A DNA stretch of 64,000 nucleotides from Clostridia bacterium (GTDB lineage Bacteria; Bacillota; Clostridia; Lachnospirales; Lachnospiraceae). Positions within the stretch are counted from its first letter, which is position 1, and every line of letters begins with the position of its first letter. The notes beneath the pieces were generated by a model. The model ran no database searches and was not told the DNA's origin. It saw only the letters and a list, made by a program, of their open reading frames with translations. This document shows positions 54,181 to 63,553 of this stretch, piece after piece. Where the stretch lies: NCBI GenBank assembly GCA_910575245.1, contig CAJTEN010000001.1, forward strand, positions 495,507 to 559,506, written 5' to 3'. The position numbers and the translations under genes were made by a program.

Positions 54181-55323
54181 ATGATCTATTTAGATAATGC
54201 AGCAACGACATTTCCAAAACCAGAAGTCGTGTATGACGCTATGGATAAAATGAATAGAGAGGGATCTTTTAATGCAGGAAGAGGCTCTTATAGACTGGCG
54301 CAAGATGCGAGTAGACTAATTGAAGAAACTAAAGAATTAATTCGTAGATTGATATCTGTGGATATATCTGCGGCTGTGATCTTTGCACCATCTGTAACAA
54401 TTGCGATGAATCAGGTAATCAACGGACTGAGGTTAAGAGATAAAGCTGTTATTTATCTGTCACCATACGAGCATAATGCGGTTGCAAGGAGTGTTCATGA
54501 ACTATCCAAGAAGAAGAGGTTTATAGTCAAAGAAATTCCAATCAATTCTGATTTGGAAATTGATTTGGAGAAAATGAAATATGAGTTTGTGCAAGACAAA
54601 CCTGAAGCAGTTTTTTGCACTCATGTGAGTAACGTTACTGGTTACATTTTGCCAGTAGAAGAAATATTTAAGGAATCAAAAAAGTATGATTGCGTTAATA
54701 TTCTTGATTCTGCTCAATCGATGGGACTAGTAGAAATTCGTGCAAATGTAATGATGGCAGATATTATAGCATTTGCCGGGCATAAAACGCTTTATGGCCC
54801 ATTAGGGATAGGAGGTTTTGTTAACGTTTCAGGAATTCCATTAGATGTTTTTATCAGTGGAGGAACGGGAAGCGACTCTCTTAATCTTGAAATGCCGAAC
54901 GGAAAAGAATCAAGATATGAAGCGGCTAGTTGTAATATAGTTGCAGTTGCTGGGCTTAATGCTGCACTCAAAGAAATTAATCCGAAATTATGTATGAAGC
55001 AGGAGAAGGAGCTATCGGATTACTTGATAGACAGGTTATCTTCTATTAAAGAAATTAAAATGTACCTACCAGGAAATCGAGGGCAGCATGTTGGGATTGT
55101 TTCTTTTGTAGTTGAGGGATTTAATTCAGAAGACATAGGAATGATTTTAGACGAGGATTTTGATATCGCGGTAAGGACAGGATATCATTGTGCGCCATTT
55201 ATTCATAGATACTTAAAGGATGCCGGAACGTTGGGAACTGTCAGGGTGGGGTTAGGACAATTTTCAACGAAAGAAGACATAGATAAGCTTGTAATAGGAT
55301 TGAGGGAGATTATATATGAGTAA
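54181..55323 (+). CDS. Cysteine desulfurase (SspA/DndA-like)
   Basis: A PLP-dependent enzyme that takes sulfur from cysteine as persulfide and passes it to SspD or Fe-S clusters. The 380-residue class V aminotransferase begins MIYLDNAATTFPKPEVV. Lys202 (AGHKTLYG) binds PLP, and Cys337 (GYHCAP) is the likely persulfide carrier. FNAGRGSYRLAQDA and SNVTGYILPVEEI are typical of the group. It starts twelve bases after the ATPase and overlaps the helicase gene by eight bases. The position inside the operon, rather than near iscU, supports a DNA-sulfur role. Confidence 0.88.
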   Translation: MIYLDNAATTFPKPEVVYDAMDKMNREGSFNAGRGSYRLAQDASRLIEETKELIRRLISVDISAAVIFAPSVTIAMNQVINGLRLRDKAVIYLSPYEHNAVARSVHELSKKKRFIVKEIPINSDLEIDLEKMKYEFVQDKPEAVFCTHVSNVTGYILPVEEIFKESKKYDCVNILDSAQSMGLVEIRANVMMADIIAFAGHKTLYGPLGIGGFVNVSGIPLDVFISGGTGSDSLNLEMPNGKESRYEAASCNIVAVAGLNAALKEINPKLCMKQEKELSDYLIDRLSSIKEIKMYLPGNRGQHVGIVSFVVEGFNSEDIGMILDEDFDIAVRTGYHCAPFIHRYLKDAGTLGTVRVGLGQFSTKEDIDKLVIGLREIIYE

Positions 55324-57049
55324 ATATACCAATGATATGCTGAAATTCAGTCAATCGGATCTTCGAGGATATCTTGGACAAGATATGGTTGACTTATTGA
55401 TTGAGTGGTTTCCAAATGGTGATACCTTACTTACGAAGCAACGAATGGTGAGTATGATCGATTCACTTTATGGGACGTCAATATTGAAACAAAGGCAATT
55501 TAGAAAAGACTTACTTCAATGTATGAAGACATCAGAGATTTTCGCAATGAGAGACGCATGTTTGTCAGGTTCTGAAAAAGCGAAAACAGATCCACTAACT
55601 ATAATTGATATTGTGGTAAATAAACCATGGAATAGAAACGCGGTGAGCGCGTATCTACTAAAATTGTGGGATGTTCCGGATTCGGTGTTTGAAAAGGAGG
55701 AAGATAATACCGTTATTGATAATGTGATTGACTCTTCAGAAGAACAATTTTATGAGTTATTGGATTATCAATATTATATAAAGCAGAGGGTTCTCAATAA
55801 TCTGAATTCGGGGCATGTGCTTGAACGAATGTTAGTGCATATGCCAACAGGAACAGGTAAGACAAAAACATCAATGCATATAATAACAAACTATATTAAT
55901 TTTACGTTGGAGAAAAAAGGCGTTGTAATTTGGATTGCACATACAATTGAACTTTTGCAGCAAGCATATGATACATTTGTGTCTGTTTGGAGTCATTTAG
56001 GCGATGGGCAGATAAATGCTTATAAATTATGGGGAAAGAAGAATATAAACAATACGGATATTCCATTGAGTGGAGTTGTGTTTTGTGGGTTATCAAAATT
56101 AATGTCAATTGCAAGTTCATACTCGAATTTATATGAAAGATTAAAGAAAGACTGTAGATTAGTTGTTTTTGATGAAGCGCATAAGGCGGCTGCAAAGCAG
56201 ACACGAAAAGTAATTGAAGAATTTATGCGAATGCCACAAGGATATGAGAATAGAGCATTGCTGGGACTAACAGCTACTCCAGGTAGAACTACCAAAGATT
56301 CTTACGATAATAGTTTGCTGACAAATATGTTTGGTAATAAATTGATTTATATCGATTCAGATATATTGAATCAAATAAATTATGGAAAGCTGAGGGCATT
56401 AAATACTGTAGCTGAAGCAAATATTATCAAATATTTTCAAGAAAGACACATATTAGCCAAAATGCTTCCTCAGAGGTTAACATATCGTCAAGACTTTTCT
56501 GATCAAGAACTAAAAATTTTAGGTGGTGCACTTATGGATTTGGGTTATGACGATAAAGAGTATACTGTTGATCAGTTAAAGATTTTAGCAAGGAATAAAG
56601 ACCGTAATTTGGCAATCATGAAGCAATTGCGACAGCTTCATATTGATAAAAAACCAACGATTGTTTTTGCCTGTTCGGTTGACCATGCTAAAATGTTGTC
56701 GGCAATGTTAACTCTTGAAGAAATCCCTAATAGCTTGGTTTTAGGAGAGATGGATTCAATGGATCGTAAGAGGGCAATAGAGGCTTTCAAGAAAAAAGAT
56801 TCCGGAGTGGACATTATCATTAATTATGAAGTGCTGACGACAGGTTTTGATTCAAAAAATATTAAGTGTGTTTTCATAACCCGACCAACAAAATCAATCG
56901 TTCTTTATAGCCAGATGCTTGGAAGAGGACTTAGAGGGCCGCTTATGGGTGGAAATGAAGAATGTACACTTATTGATATAGACGATAATTTGCAGGCATT
57001 TAATAATGAAACTGCATTTTCACATTTCAATGATTATTGGAGAATTTAG
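55316..57049 (+). CDS. DEAH-box superfamily 2 helicase
   Basis: A 577-residue SF2 helicase. A ~150-residue N-terminal region without recognisable motif precedes motif I MPTGTGKT (~176-183), DEAH (286-289), GLTATPG, then the C-terminal helicase half with TTGFDSKNI and QMLGRGLRGP. Resembles type I/III restriction or defence helicases. It overlaps the desulfurase by eight bases and precedes a GHKL ATPase by nine, so it is co-expressed with the modification genes. It may be part of the restriction arm, unwinding or translocating along unmodified DNA. Confidence 0.85.
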   Translation: MSKYTNDMLKFSQSDLRGYLGQDMVDLLIEWFPNGDTLLTKQRMVSMIDSLYGTSILKQRQFRKDLLQCMKTSEIFAMRDACLSGSEKAKTDPLTIIDIVVNKPWNRNAVSAYLLKLWDVPDSVFEKEEDNTVIDNVIDSSEEQFYELLDYQYYIKQRVLNNLNSGHVLERMLVHMPTGTGKTKTSMHIITNYINFTLEKKGVVIWIAHTIELLQQAYDTFVSVWSHLGDGQINAYKLWGKKNINNTDIPLSGVVFCGLSKLMSIASSYSNLYERLKKDCRLVVFDEAHKAAAKQTRKVIEEFMRMPQGYENRALLGLTATPGRTTKDSYDNSLLTNMFGNKLIYIDSDILNQINYGKLRALNTVAEANIIKYFQERHILAKMLPQRLTYRQDFSDQELKILGGALMDLGYDDKEYTVDQLKILARNKDRNLAIMKQLRQLHIDKKPTIVFACSVDHAKMLSAMLTLEEIPNSLVLGEMDSMDRKRAIEAFKKKDSGVDIIINYEVLTTGFDSKNIKCVFITRPTKSIVLYSQMLGRGLRGPLMGGNEECTLIDIDDNLQAFNNETAFSHFNDYWRI

Positions 57050-57058
57050 GAGGAAAAC

Positions 57059-58858
57059 ATGGGAAAAAGCATTGTAGATATTAAAAATATGGGTGATGCG
57101 CTTAGAAATACTGGATATAAGAATATAGAGAGTGCTGTAGCTGAAATTATTGATAACTCTGTGGAAGCAAAAGCAAAAAATATTTTTGTTATTTTACGAG
57201 AAGGAGTTGCTGTTTCAGGAAGAAAAGTAGTTACAGAAGTGGGATTCCTTGACAATGGGGAAGGAATGGATTCCGATGTTTTGGGAAGCTGTTTAGGAAT
57301 TGGCGCATCTACCCGCCAAGCGAGAAAGGGGATGGGAAGATTTGGTGTAGGGCTGCCACAGGCTTCATTATATGCCTGTCCTGAAATTGAAGTTTATTCA
57401 TGGCAAGGCGGTGTAGAAAATGCTCAGAAAGTGTATCTTGATATAAATAGAATAAAAGACGGTGAACAGACGGAAATTGAAGATCCCGTGCGGGAGTCAG
57501 TGCCTGAACCATATGCTTCATATATTAGATATCAGACAATATATGAAACATATGATTTTTCACAGTCTGGGACATTGGTTGTTTGGAAAAAGTGCGATCG
57601 AATTAGTCCCAAAACACGCGGACCTTTAACAGAAAGGCTGGAGTTTAGCTTAGGACAAAAATTCCGATATTTTATACATGATGGGATAAGTAAAATAAAA
57701 ATCATATGTGAGGAAAATCCAGATGCTGCAGTTGATGTAGCACCTAATGATCCGTTATTTTTAATGGATGATAATTGTGTGTTATGTGATCCAGAAAAGC
57801 CAAAACTTGTATATAAACCGGGAGAAAAAATAAATCTTGAAGCACCATTTGAATTATATACGGCAAAGGGAACTGTAACGGGAGAAGATATAGTTCCAAT
57901 CAAATATATTGATAAAAACGGAAATCCAGCAGATTCTTCTGTATTAGTAAGATTTTCGATTGTAAAAAATAAGTTTTATGATGAAACAGCATTTCCAAAA
58001 GGATCAAATCCTGGTAATTATGCGCTCGGAAAACATGCCGCAAAAATGGAAGGTATTTCTGTTATAAGAGCAAGGCGAGAAATTGATTTTAGACGTTTTG
58101 ATTTTTATAACGTGATTAATGAACCACAGCATAGATGGTGGGGGTGTGAGATTGTTTTTGATCCGGAACTAGATGAGGCATTTGGTGTTGCAAATAATAA
58201 ACAATATGTAGAATTAAAGAAAGTTGATGCGAATGATTTGGATCCTGACGAGATTGATATCCCACCCATTTGGGATCAGTTGTCAGAGATAATTATTCAT
58301 ACTATAAAAGCAATGTACGCTCAGAACGAAGAAACAAGAAGCAATACAAGAACTTATGGGGAAGACAAGAGCCCTAGTACTGATATTATTAATACAGTAG
58401 AAAACGATCCAGCAACTGCAGAGTTTGAAGATGACGAGGATGAAAGTGAAGAAGTTCCATCAGCAGAAGAAGTTGCGGAGACGGGTAAAGAGGAATTAAA
58501 GGGGTTAGGATATGAAGATCCAACAGATGAACAGGGGACTGCATTTATCAATAATTCCGTTAACTTTGTTTATGCGGATAAGGGAGAAAGAAGTCCTGCA
58601 TTTGACTATAAGGCGGTTCTTAAGACAACGATAATTACTATAAATACAAGTCATAAATTTTATATTTCGTTTTTAAGTAAGATATATACAAATGCAGAGG
58701 TAAAAACAACATTTGAATTATTCTTAGCTTCATTAATTCAGTCAGTAAGAAAGACGGATACATATCAGCAGATTGAGAATGATAGACTGATGACAGCTTG
58801 GTATAATCGCTTGAATAATTATATTTCTGAGCAACTTAATCCAAGAAATACACAGTAG
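57059..58858 (+). CDS. GHKL (MORC/HSP90/MutL-like) ATPase
   Basis: A 599-residue protein with an N-terminal Bergerat ATP site: EIIDNSVEAKAKNI (N box), FLDNGEGMD (G1) and KGMGRFGVGLPQAS (G2). A middle region (~150-420) follows, then an acidic low-complexity linker (~430-490, FEDDEDESEEVPSAEE) and a C-terminal domain of ~110 residues with no recognised fold. GHKL-MORC proteins act as DNA clamps in mismatch repair and in several phage-defence systems. AGGAGG precedes the ATG. It sits between helicase and PLD nuclease, so it probably works with them. Confidence 0.85.
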   Translation: MGKSIVDIKNMGDALRNTGYKNIESAVAEIIDNSVEAKAKNIFVILREGVAVSGRKVVTEVGFLDNGEGMDSDVLGSCLGIGASTRQARKGMGRFGVGLPQASLYACPEIEVYSWQGGVENAQKVYLDINRIKDGEQTEIEDPVRESVPEPYASYIRYQTIYETYDFSQSGTLVVWKKCDRISPKTRGPLTERLEFSLGQKFRYFIHDGISKIKIICEENPDAAVDVAPNDPLFLMDDNCVLCDPEKPKLVYKPGEKINLEAPFELYTAKGTVTGEDIVPIKYIDKNGNPADSSVLVRFSIVKNKFYDETAFPKGSNPGNYALGKHAAKMEGISVIRARREIDFRRFDFYNVINEPQHRWWGCEIVFDPELDEAFGVANNKQYVELKKVDANDLDPDEIDIPPIWDQLSEIIIHTIKAMYAQNEETRSNTRTYGEDKSPSTDIINTVENDPATAEFEDDEDESEEVPSAEEVAETGKEELKGLGYEDPTDEQGTAFINNSVNFVYADKGERSPAFDYKAVLKTTIITINTSHKFYISFLSKIYTNAEVKTTFELFLASLIQSVRKTDTYQQIENDRLMTAWYNRLNNYISEQLNPRNTQ

Positions 58859-58870
58859 AGGATTAAATTT

Positions 58871-59785
58871 ATGTCTATACTTTTTTCTAATGAAATTTTA
58901 GATTCGATAAAAAAGGAGCTTAAAAATGCAACGACTTCAGTGCAGATAATCACAGCTTATTGTAAAGAATCTACTTTTACATATTTAGATAGCTATATAA
59001 ATGATGATGTTAAAGAAAAGTGCTTATTGATCAGATTCAGAATGGACGACATTCTGAAAGGAAGTACGGATTTTTCTGTGGCGGAATGTGGGATGAAAGC
59101 TGGATGGCAAGTTTATATTCGTTTTGATTTGCATGCTAAGACATATATTGTTGACAATAAGAGAGGCTTGGTTGGCAGTGCCAATACAACTAGTTCGGGG
59201 CTGAGTATTGGCAAAAATGGAAACATGGAGATGGCTACATTAGTTGATGTTGAATCAAATGATATTGAGAAGATAAATAAACTTTTCGATGATGCAATAC
59301 ATGTGGATGATAAACTTCTTAGGCGCCTGAAGGAACAGATAGAAAAAGTCAAAGTGGATTCAAAAGAAGAAGTTCATATGTGGGATGTGTCAATTACATC
59401 TATGTTTACTCCTCATGTTGATATGCTTTTTTCTTATGAGTTGCCTGAAGATTTCTCATTATCAGATGGTGAATATTTTTCATTTATGGATGAAATTTAT
59501 ACGGGAGATAAAGAACGGTTCAAAGAGGCATTTAGATGGAGCAATGCGTATCTTTGGTTGTTAATTACATTAAAAGAAAATGATGGGTGTTTATATTTTG
59601 GAGCGATCTCTGAGAAATTACACAATACATTGATTTCGGATCCCAGACCATATAGGCGTGATGTGAAAAAGATGTTAGCAAATTTACTTTCTCTAATAGA
59701 GCTACTTGAAATGGATGAAATTATTATTGATAGACCTAATTATTCGCAAAGGGTAAGGCTATCCTGCAAAGGGGGAAACAAATGA
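58871..59785 (+). CDS. Phospholipase D-family nuclease
   Basis: A 304-residue protein with one HKD motif: His88, Lys90, Asp95 (LHAKTYIVDN) with GSANTTSSGL following. A single motif implies a dimeric nuclease like Nuc or restriction enzyme BfiI. The C-terminal ~140 residues are a separate domain of winged-helix-like character (SDPRPYRRDVKKMLANLLSLIELLEMDE). It is twelve bases after the GHKL gene and overlaps the next gene by four (ATGA). It is a strong candidate for the DNA-cutting part of the helicase-GHKL-PLD trio. Confidence 0.85.
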   Translation: MSILFSNEILDSIKKELKNATTSVQIITAYCKESTFTYLDSYINDDVKEKCLLIRFRMDDILKGSTDFSVAECGMKAGWQVYIRFDLHAKTYIVDNKRGLVGSANTTSSGLSIGKNGNMEMATLVDVESNDIEKINKLFDDAIHVDDKLLRRLKEQIEKVKVDSKEEVHMWDVSITSMFTPHVDMLFSYELPEDFSLSDGEYFSFMDEIYTGDKERFKEAFRWSNAYLWLLITLKENDGCLYFGAISEKLHNTLISDPRPYRRDVKKMLANLLSLIELLEMDEIIIDRPNYSQRVRLSCKGGNK

Positions 59786-61935
59786 TAACGCAAGAAGAGA
59801 ATTTAAAAAACATAATTGAGGATATTCAAAACAATGAAATCATGTTGCCGGATTTTCAAAGGAGATTTGAGTGGTCTATTGAAAAACAATGTGGTTTGGT
59901 AGCTTCGGTTTTAACAATGTTACCGGTAGGAGGCATTTTACTTTTAAAGGCGGATTCTAGTGACTATAAGAGCAAGAGAATCGGACTATTATCGGAGCTG
60001 GGAACAAGCGGGAGAATTCCAAATAAAACAAATTTTTTACTTGATGGACAGCAGAGAATGACATGTTTAACTAATGTATTTTCTGATGTCATTCATGAAG
60101 CGAGCGGTAAGAAAGTTCGTAATTTAGCTCCTAAAAATCTACTTGCAACGAGGTTTTATCTGAGAATAGATAAATGGGATGCAAATATGAGTTCTGCGGC
60201 TGATATTTATGGAATAAGAAGCTTAGATTTCAAATTTGATGTGTCTAAAGGTGAGGAGCCAGATTTTTTGACAGCAGATATTATTGATAATGTAATATGC
60301 CGACAATTTAATGGTTCAGAATATGGATCAAGTCCATATATGCCAGGGAATGATTATGGAGTAGGCCTGGATGACTATTGTTTTTCCGAAGTAGGTAGCT
60401 ATTTAATACCATTATTTTTGCTTGTAGGAAGTAATGCAAGAGACGATAAAAAGAGAAGGAAGAGACTGAATGATATCATTGATAGAATGAAAGACAATAT
60501 GGTATCCGCTATAACAACATATCATTGTAATCTTGTGTCAGAAGAACAAAAGGATTTTGCGTTTTCAGTTATGATAGATCCTTCTGATCAGATGGAATAT
60601 GAGTCAGCAGTAGATAAAGATAGCAAGTTTCAGGAATTAGTAGAATCAAAAGCAGATCTTTGGCAGGATTATTTTCAAAATTATTTGTATGGCTGCGTTG
60701 AAAAACTGAAACTCAATAAAATAGAAATGCCTGAGGGATCACGCGCAAGGGCTATAGATATTTATGAGAATATGAATATGGGAGGCTTGGCTTTAAGTAC
60801 GCTTGATTTAGTTGCAGCAAGGGTGGCAAAGGTATCTCAGGAATCTTTATATGATAGGATTATTAAAAATTTAACATCGAATCAAAAATATAATAATAGT
60901 GCTATACCAGATGATGTAAAAACATATTTGCCGATGGATTATAATGCAAGTTTAAGTATCAAAGCTGTTGAAAATAATAAGTCCACCAAGGGATGTACAG
61001 ATCTTTTTCTTGAACTGTTAGGATTATATATAAACAACCGAAACTATGAAGTAAGTAAAGTTAAGGCTATTTATTCGAAGAGTACAGAAATTTTGAGGTT
61101 ATCTGAAAGCGATATAAATATTAATTGTGAAAAGGTATGTCTTGCACTAGACCGAGCTTTTTGTTTTCTTCAGGTAAGGTGTGGTGTACAGTCTTTAACT
61201 GATATTAATTATAAAATAATGGTTAGGGTAATTGCATACATATTCACAAATGATAAATGGTATAAATCTGAAGGTGTACATAAAAAACTGGAAGCGTGGT
61301 ATTGGTCTGCCATTTTCTCTGGAGAATATGATAAAGATCAATCGGATCGATATGAAAATAATTTGAAAAGTCTTTTAGGCTCGTTACAGGCAAAAAAGCC
61401 AATGTATGATTGGATTATACATATGAAAGAAAATGTGCTCTCAACACCATATTTTTCGGATTGTGACTTTTTGCTTATGGAAAAGAAGAACGAGGGAAGG
61501 TTACCTAAGGATCACTTGGGAAAATACTTTTGTCAATTTTATTTATCTAGACCATATTCTGATTTAATAACAGATACAAGAGTTGTAAGTGTTTTTGCAG
61601 AGGGGAAATTAGAAAAACATCACATAATACCGTTAGGGAGTGTATCAAGTATTGGAGAATCAACGGAAAAATTGAGAAGTGATAAAACGCATATAGTTAA
61701 TTCACCTTTAAATTTCGTTTTTATCACTGATTCCACAAATTCAGAGATATCAGCTAAAAGTCTTAAGGAATATGAAAATGCAATAACACCACAGGCGAAG
61801 CATGCACTAAATATTATGAATTATCCATCTGTTAGCGATTTATCTGATGATATGAAAGTAAAACAATGGTTAGGAGAAAGGCATAAGCTTATTAAAGGAC
61901 AAATACAAAATAGGGTAGACTCATTATTGAGATAA
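59782..61935 (+). CDS. DUF262/HNH protein (SspE-like effector)
   Basis: A 717-residue protein with an N-terminal DUF262 domain: IMLPDFQRRFEW and LLDGQQRMTCL (DGQQR at 88-92), a nucleotide-handling motif. A long helical middle follows, and a C-terminal HNH (DUF1524-like) segment with HHIIPL (His613-614) and NSPLNFVF. SspE has the same layout and is reported to sense phosphorothioate DNA, hydrolyse NTP and nick phage DNA. GmrSD-type restriction proteins share it, so the assignment rests on the neighbouring modification genes. It overlaps the PLD gene by four bases. Confidence 0.83.
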   Translation: MITQEENLKNIIEDIQNNEIMLPDFQRRFEWSIEKQCGLVASVLTMLPVGGILLLKADSSDYKSKRIGLLSELGTSGRIPNKTNFLLDGQQRMTCLTNVFSDVIHEASGKKVRNLAPKNLLATRFYLRIDKWDANMSSAADIYGIRSLDFKFDVSKGEEPDFLTADIIDNVICRQFNGSEYGSSPYMPGNDYGVGLDDYCFSEVGSYLIPLFLLVGSNARDDKKRRKRLNDIIDRMKDNMVSAITTYHCNLVSEEQKDFAFSVMIDPSDQMEYESAVDKDSKFQELVESKADLWQDYFQNYLYGCVEKLKLNKIEMPEGSRARAIDIYENMNMGGLALSTLDLVAARVAKVSQESLYDRIIKNLTSNQKYNNSAIPDDVKTYLPMDYNASLSIKAVENNKSTKGCTDLFLELLGLYINNRNYEVSKVKAIYSKSTEILRLSESDININCEKVCLALDRAFCFLQVRCGVQSLTDINYKIMVRVIAYIFTNDKWYKSEGVHKKLEAWYWSAIFSGEYDKDQSDRYENNLKSLLGSLQAKKPMYDWIIHMKENVLSTPYFSDCDFLLMEKKNEGRLPKDHLGKYFCQFYLSRPYSDLITDTRVVSVFAEGKLEKHHIIPLGSVSSIGESTEKLRSDKTHIVNSPLNFVFITDSTNSEISAKSLKEYENAITPQAKHALNIMNYPSVSDLSDDMKVKQWLGERHKLIKGQIQNRVDSLLR

Positions 61936-62086
61936 GGGGCAGAGACCTATTATTTATTAGAGAGATAGCAGCCATAGTTGTAATTAACACGGGATGGTAG
62001 ATATGTATAGAAAAACGAATATGGTGGAAAAGAAAGGATTTAGTTAGTGTCAGAGATAGAAAACCAATGGTAGAAGGTGAATGCAA

Positions 62087-62896
62087 ATGACTATTGTAGA
62101 AGCGTTAAAAATTGTATTGGATGAATATCCAGATGGATTGACTAATAAGGAAGCATATGAGGAAATCATTAAACGTAATCTATATGAATTTCCGGCAAAA
62201 AAACCAGATCATGTTGTTAATGGCATGATTAGAAAGCATTGCTATGGTTTAGACTTTCCGACGGCAAGTCCAATTAAATATTTTAAAATAGTGGGATATA
62301 GAGGAAAGAAACCATTGTATTCGCTTGCAGATACAAGCGAAGTTGCATCTACTATTCTGAGAGAAAGTCCGGCAGATGAGGAAATACTTCCAGAAGAAAA
62401 AATACAAAAATTTTATGATGAACATCTGAAAAATTTATATTCAAGGCTTATGGATAATATTATGGGAAAACCAGCAGAGTTTTTTGAACAGCTTATTGTT
62501 GATTTGTTATTAAAAATGGGCTATGGATATGACAGTAATTCTGGAATTGTTGTAGGTGGAAGCCATGACAATGGAATTGATGGAATAATCAATGAGGATA
62601 AATTAGGATTAAGTTTAATTTATCTGCAGGCTAAAAGATATGCGTTTGGTAATACAATTGGCAGAAGAGAAATACAGTCTTTTGTTGGAGCGATGCAAAA
62701 TATTCAAAAAGGTGTTTTTATTACGACATCGAGTTTTACACGTGAAGCAGTTGAATATGTAGAGCATCAGCAGCAGAAGAATTTAAAACTGATTGATGGA
62801 GAAATGTTAATGCGCTTAATGGTCAAATATGAGGTGGGAATAGTGAGTTATCATAGCTTAAAAATTTATAAAGTTGATAGTTCATATTTCGAATAA
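62087..62896 (+). CDS. Mrr-type restriction endonuclease with N-terminal winged helix
   Basis: A 269-residue protein. The N-terminal HARE-HTH-like domain (~1-85, TIVEALKIVLDEYPDGLTNK) binds DNA or chromatin-like targets in the family. The catalytic Mrr domain (~135-240) has GSHDNGIDGII and LIYLQAKRYA (the D...QAK form of the PD-(D/E)XK motif). ATG 62087 has AAGGTG seven bases upstream, better than ATG 62081. A 150-base gap separates it from the operon, so it may be a separate unit. It likely cuts foreign or modified DNA. Confidence 0.83.
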   Translation: MTIVEALKIVLDEYPDGLTNKEAYEEIIKRNLYEFPAKKPDHVVNGMIRKHCYGLDFPTASPIKYFKIVGYRGKKPLYSLADTSEVASTILRESPADEEILPEEKIQKFYDEHLKNLYSRLMDNIMGKPAEFFEQLIVDLLLKMGYGYDSNSGIVVGGSHDNGIDGIINEDKLGLSLIYLQAKRYAFGNTIGRREIQSFVGAMQNIQKGVFITTSSFTREAVEYVEHQQQKNLKLIDGEMLMRLMVKYEVGIVSYHSLKIYKVDSSYFE

Positions 62897-62986
62897 AAAT
62901 CCCCAAAAAAGGATACAATTTAAAAGGTTCATGTATCAGAAATTTGTTTGTGCGAGATTTTTGAGTTTAGGGAAACATCAAATTTA

Positions 62987-63014
62987 AAATGTTTCATGGC
63001 TCCGAGAAACATTT
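62987..63014. terminator. Hairpin after the Mrr-type gene
   Basis: AAATGTTTC pairs perfectly with GAAACATTT around a ten-base loop, six bases before the IS66 end. No T-tract follows, so it may only partly terminate. Confidence 0.45.
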
Positions 63015-63151
63015 ATAGAGTAAGCGCTTAATTTAGGGGTGGATTTCAAACAGCTTGTCGTTATGCGATAATGGTTACAAAGATGCAAGCATTTTACCAT
63101 GCAAACTACTTGCATGCTTGCAAATGATTCAGTGTAAAGGAGATGACCATT

Positions 63152-63553
63152 ATGCGTGCTGTCAGAAAAACTTCCGAAGAACAATACCGTCTGGTCATGG
63201 AATGCCGTCAGAGCGGCCTGACTGATTGTGACTGGTGCAGGGAAAACGGAATTAATATCAACACCTTTTATGCTTGGGTGAGGCGTCTCCGAAAAGAAAC
63301 CTGCCATACGATTCCAGATCCCGGCAGACATCATGCGGACAACGGCATTTGTGTCAATGAGGTTGTCAAGGTTGAGATCCTTCCAGAGGAACAGCAGGAT
63401 CCGTCTGATGCTAAAGATAATCCTGTCTCACTGCCAACGGCCGGGGTTCCTATGGTTGAAATAGAGGCAAACGGGATTTTATTCCGATTTACAGGAACGG
63501 TTGACGCAACCTTGTATGAAAAGACCCTGCTCATGATCGGAGGATGGCTATGA
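63152..63553 (+). CDS. tnpA: IS66 accessory protein TnpA
   Basis: A 133-residue accessory protein of IS66 elements. The helix-turn-helix part reads SEEQYRLVMECRQSGLTDCDWCRENGININTFYAWVRRL. It then has the variable linker and the end VEIEANGILFRFTG. AAAGGAG lies nine bases upstream of ATG 63152. Overlaps tnpB by four bases (ATGA), so the two are translationally coupled. Confidence 0.9.
   Translation: MRAVRKTSEEQYRLVMECRQSGLTDCDWCRENGININTFYAWVRRLRKETCHTIPDPGRHHADNGICVNEVVKVEILPEEQQDPSDAKDNPVSLPTAGVPMVEIEANGILFRFTGTVDATLYEKTLLMIGGWL

Noticed and set aside
59782..61935. Stand-alone GmrSD type IV restriction enzyme
   Set aside because: Domain layout alone is compatible, but tight coupling to phosphorothioation-type genes favours SspE-like. 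Kept as an alternative in the entry.
47945..62896. BREX, DISARM or classical Dnd system
   Set aside because: No PglZ, PglX methyltransferase, DUF1998 protein, DndD SMC-type ATPase or DndE seen. PAPS-reductase, DUF4007 and DUF262-HNH fit Ssp better.
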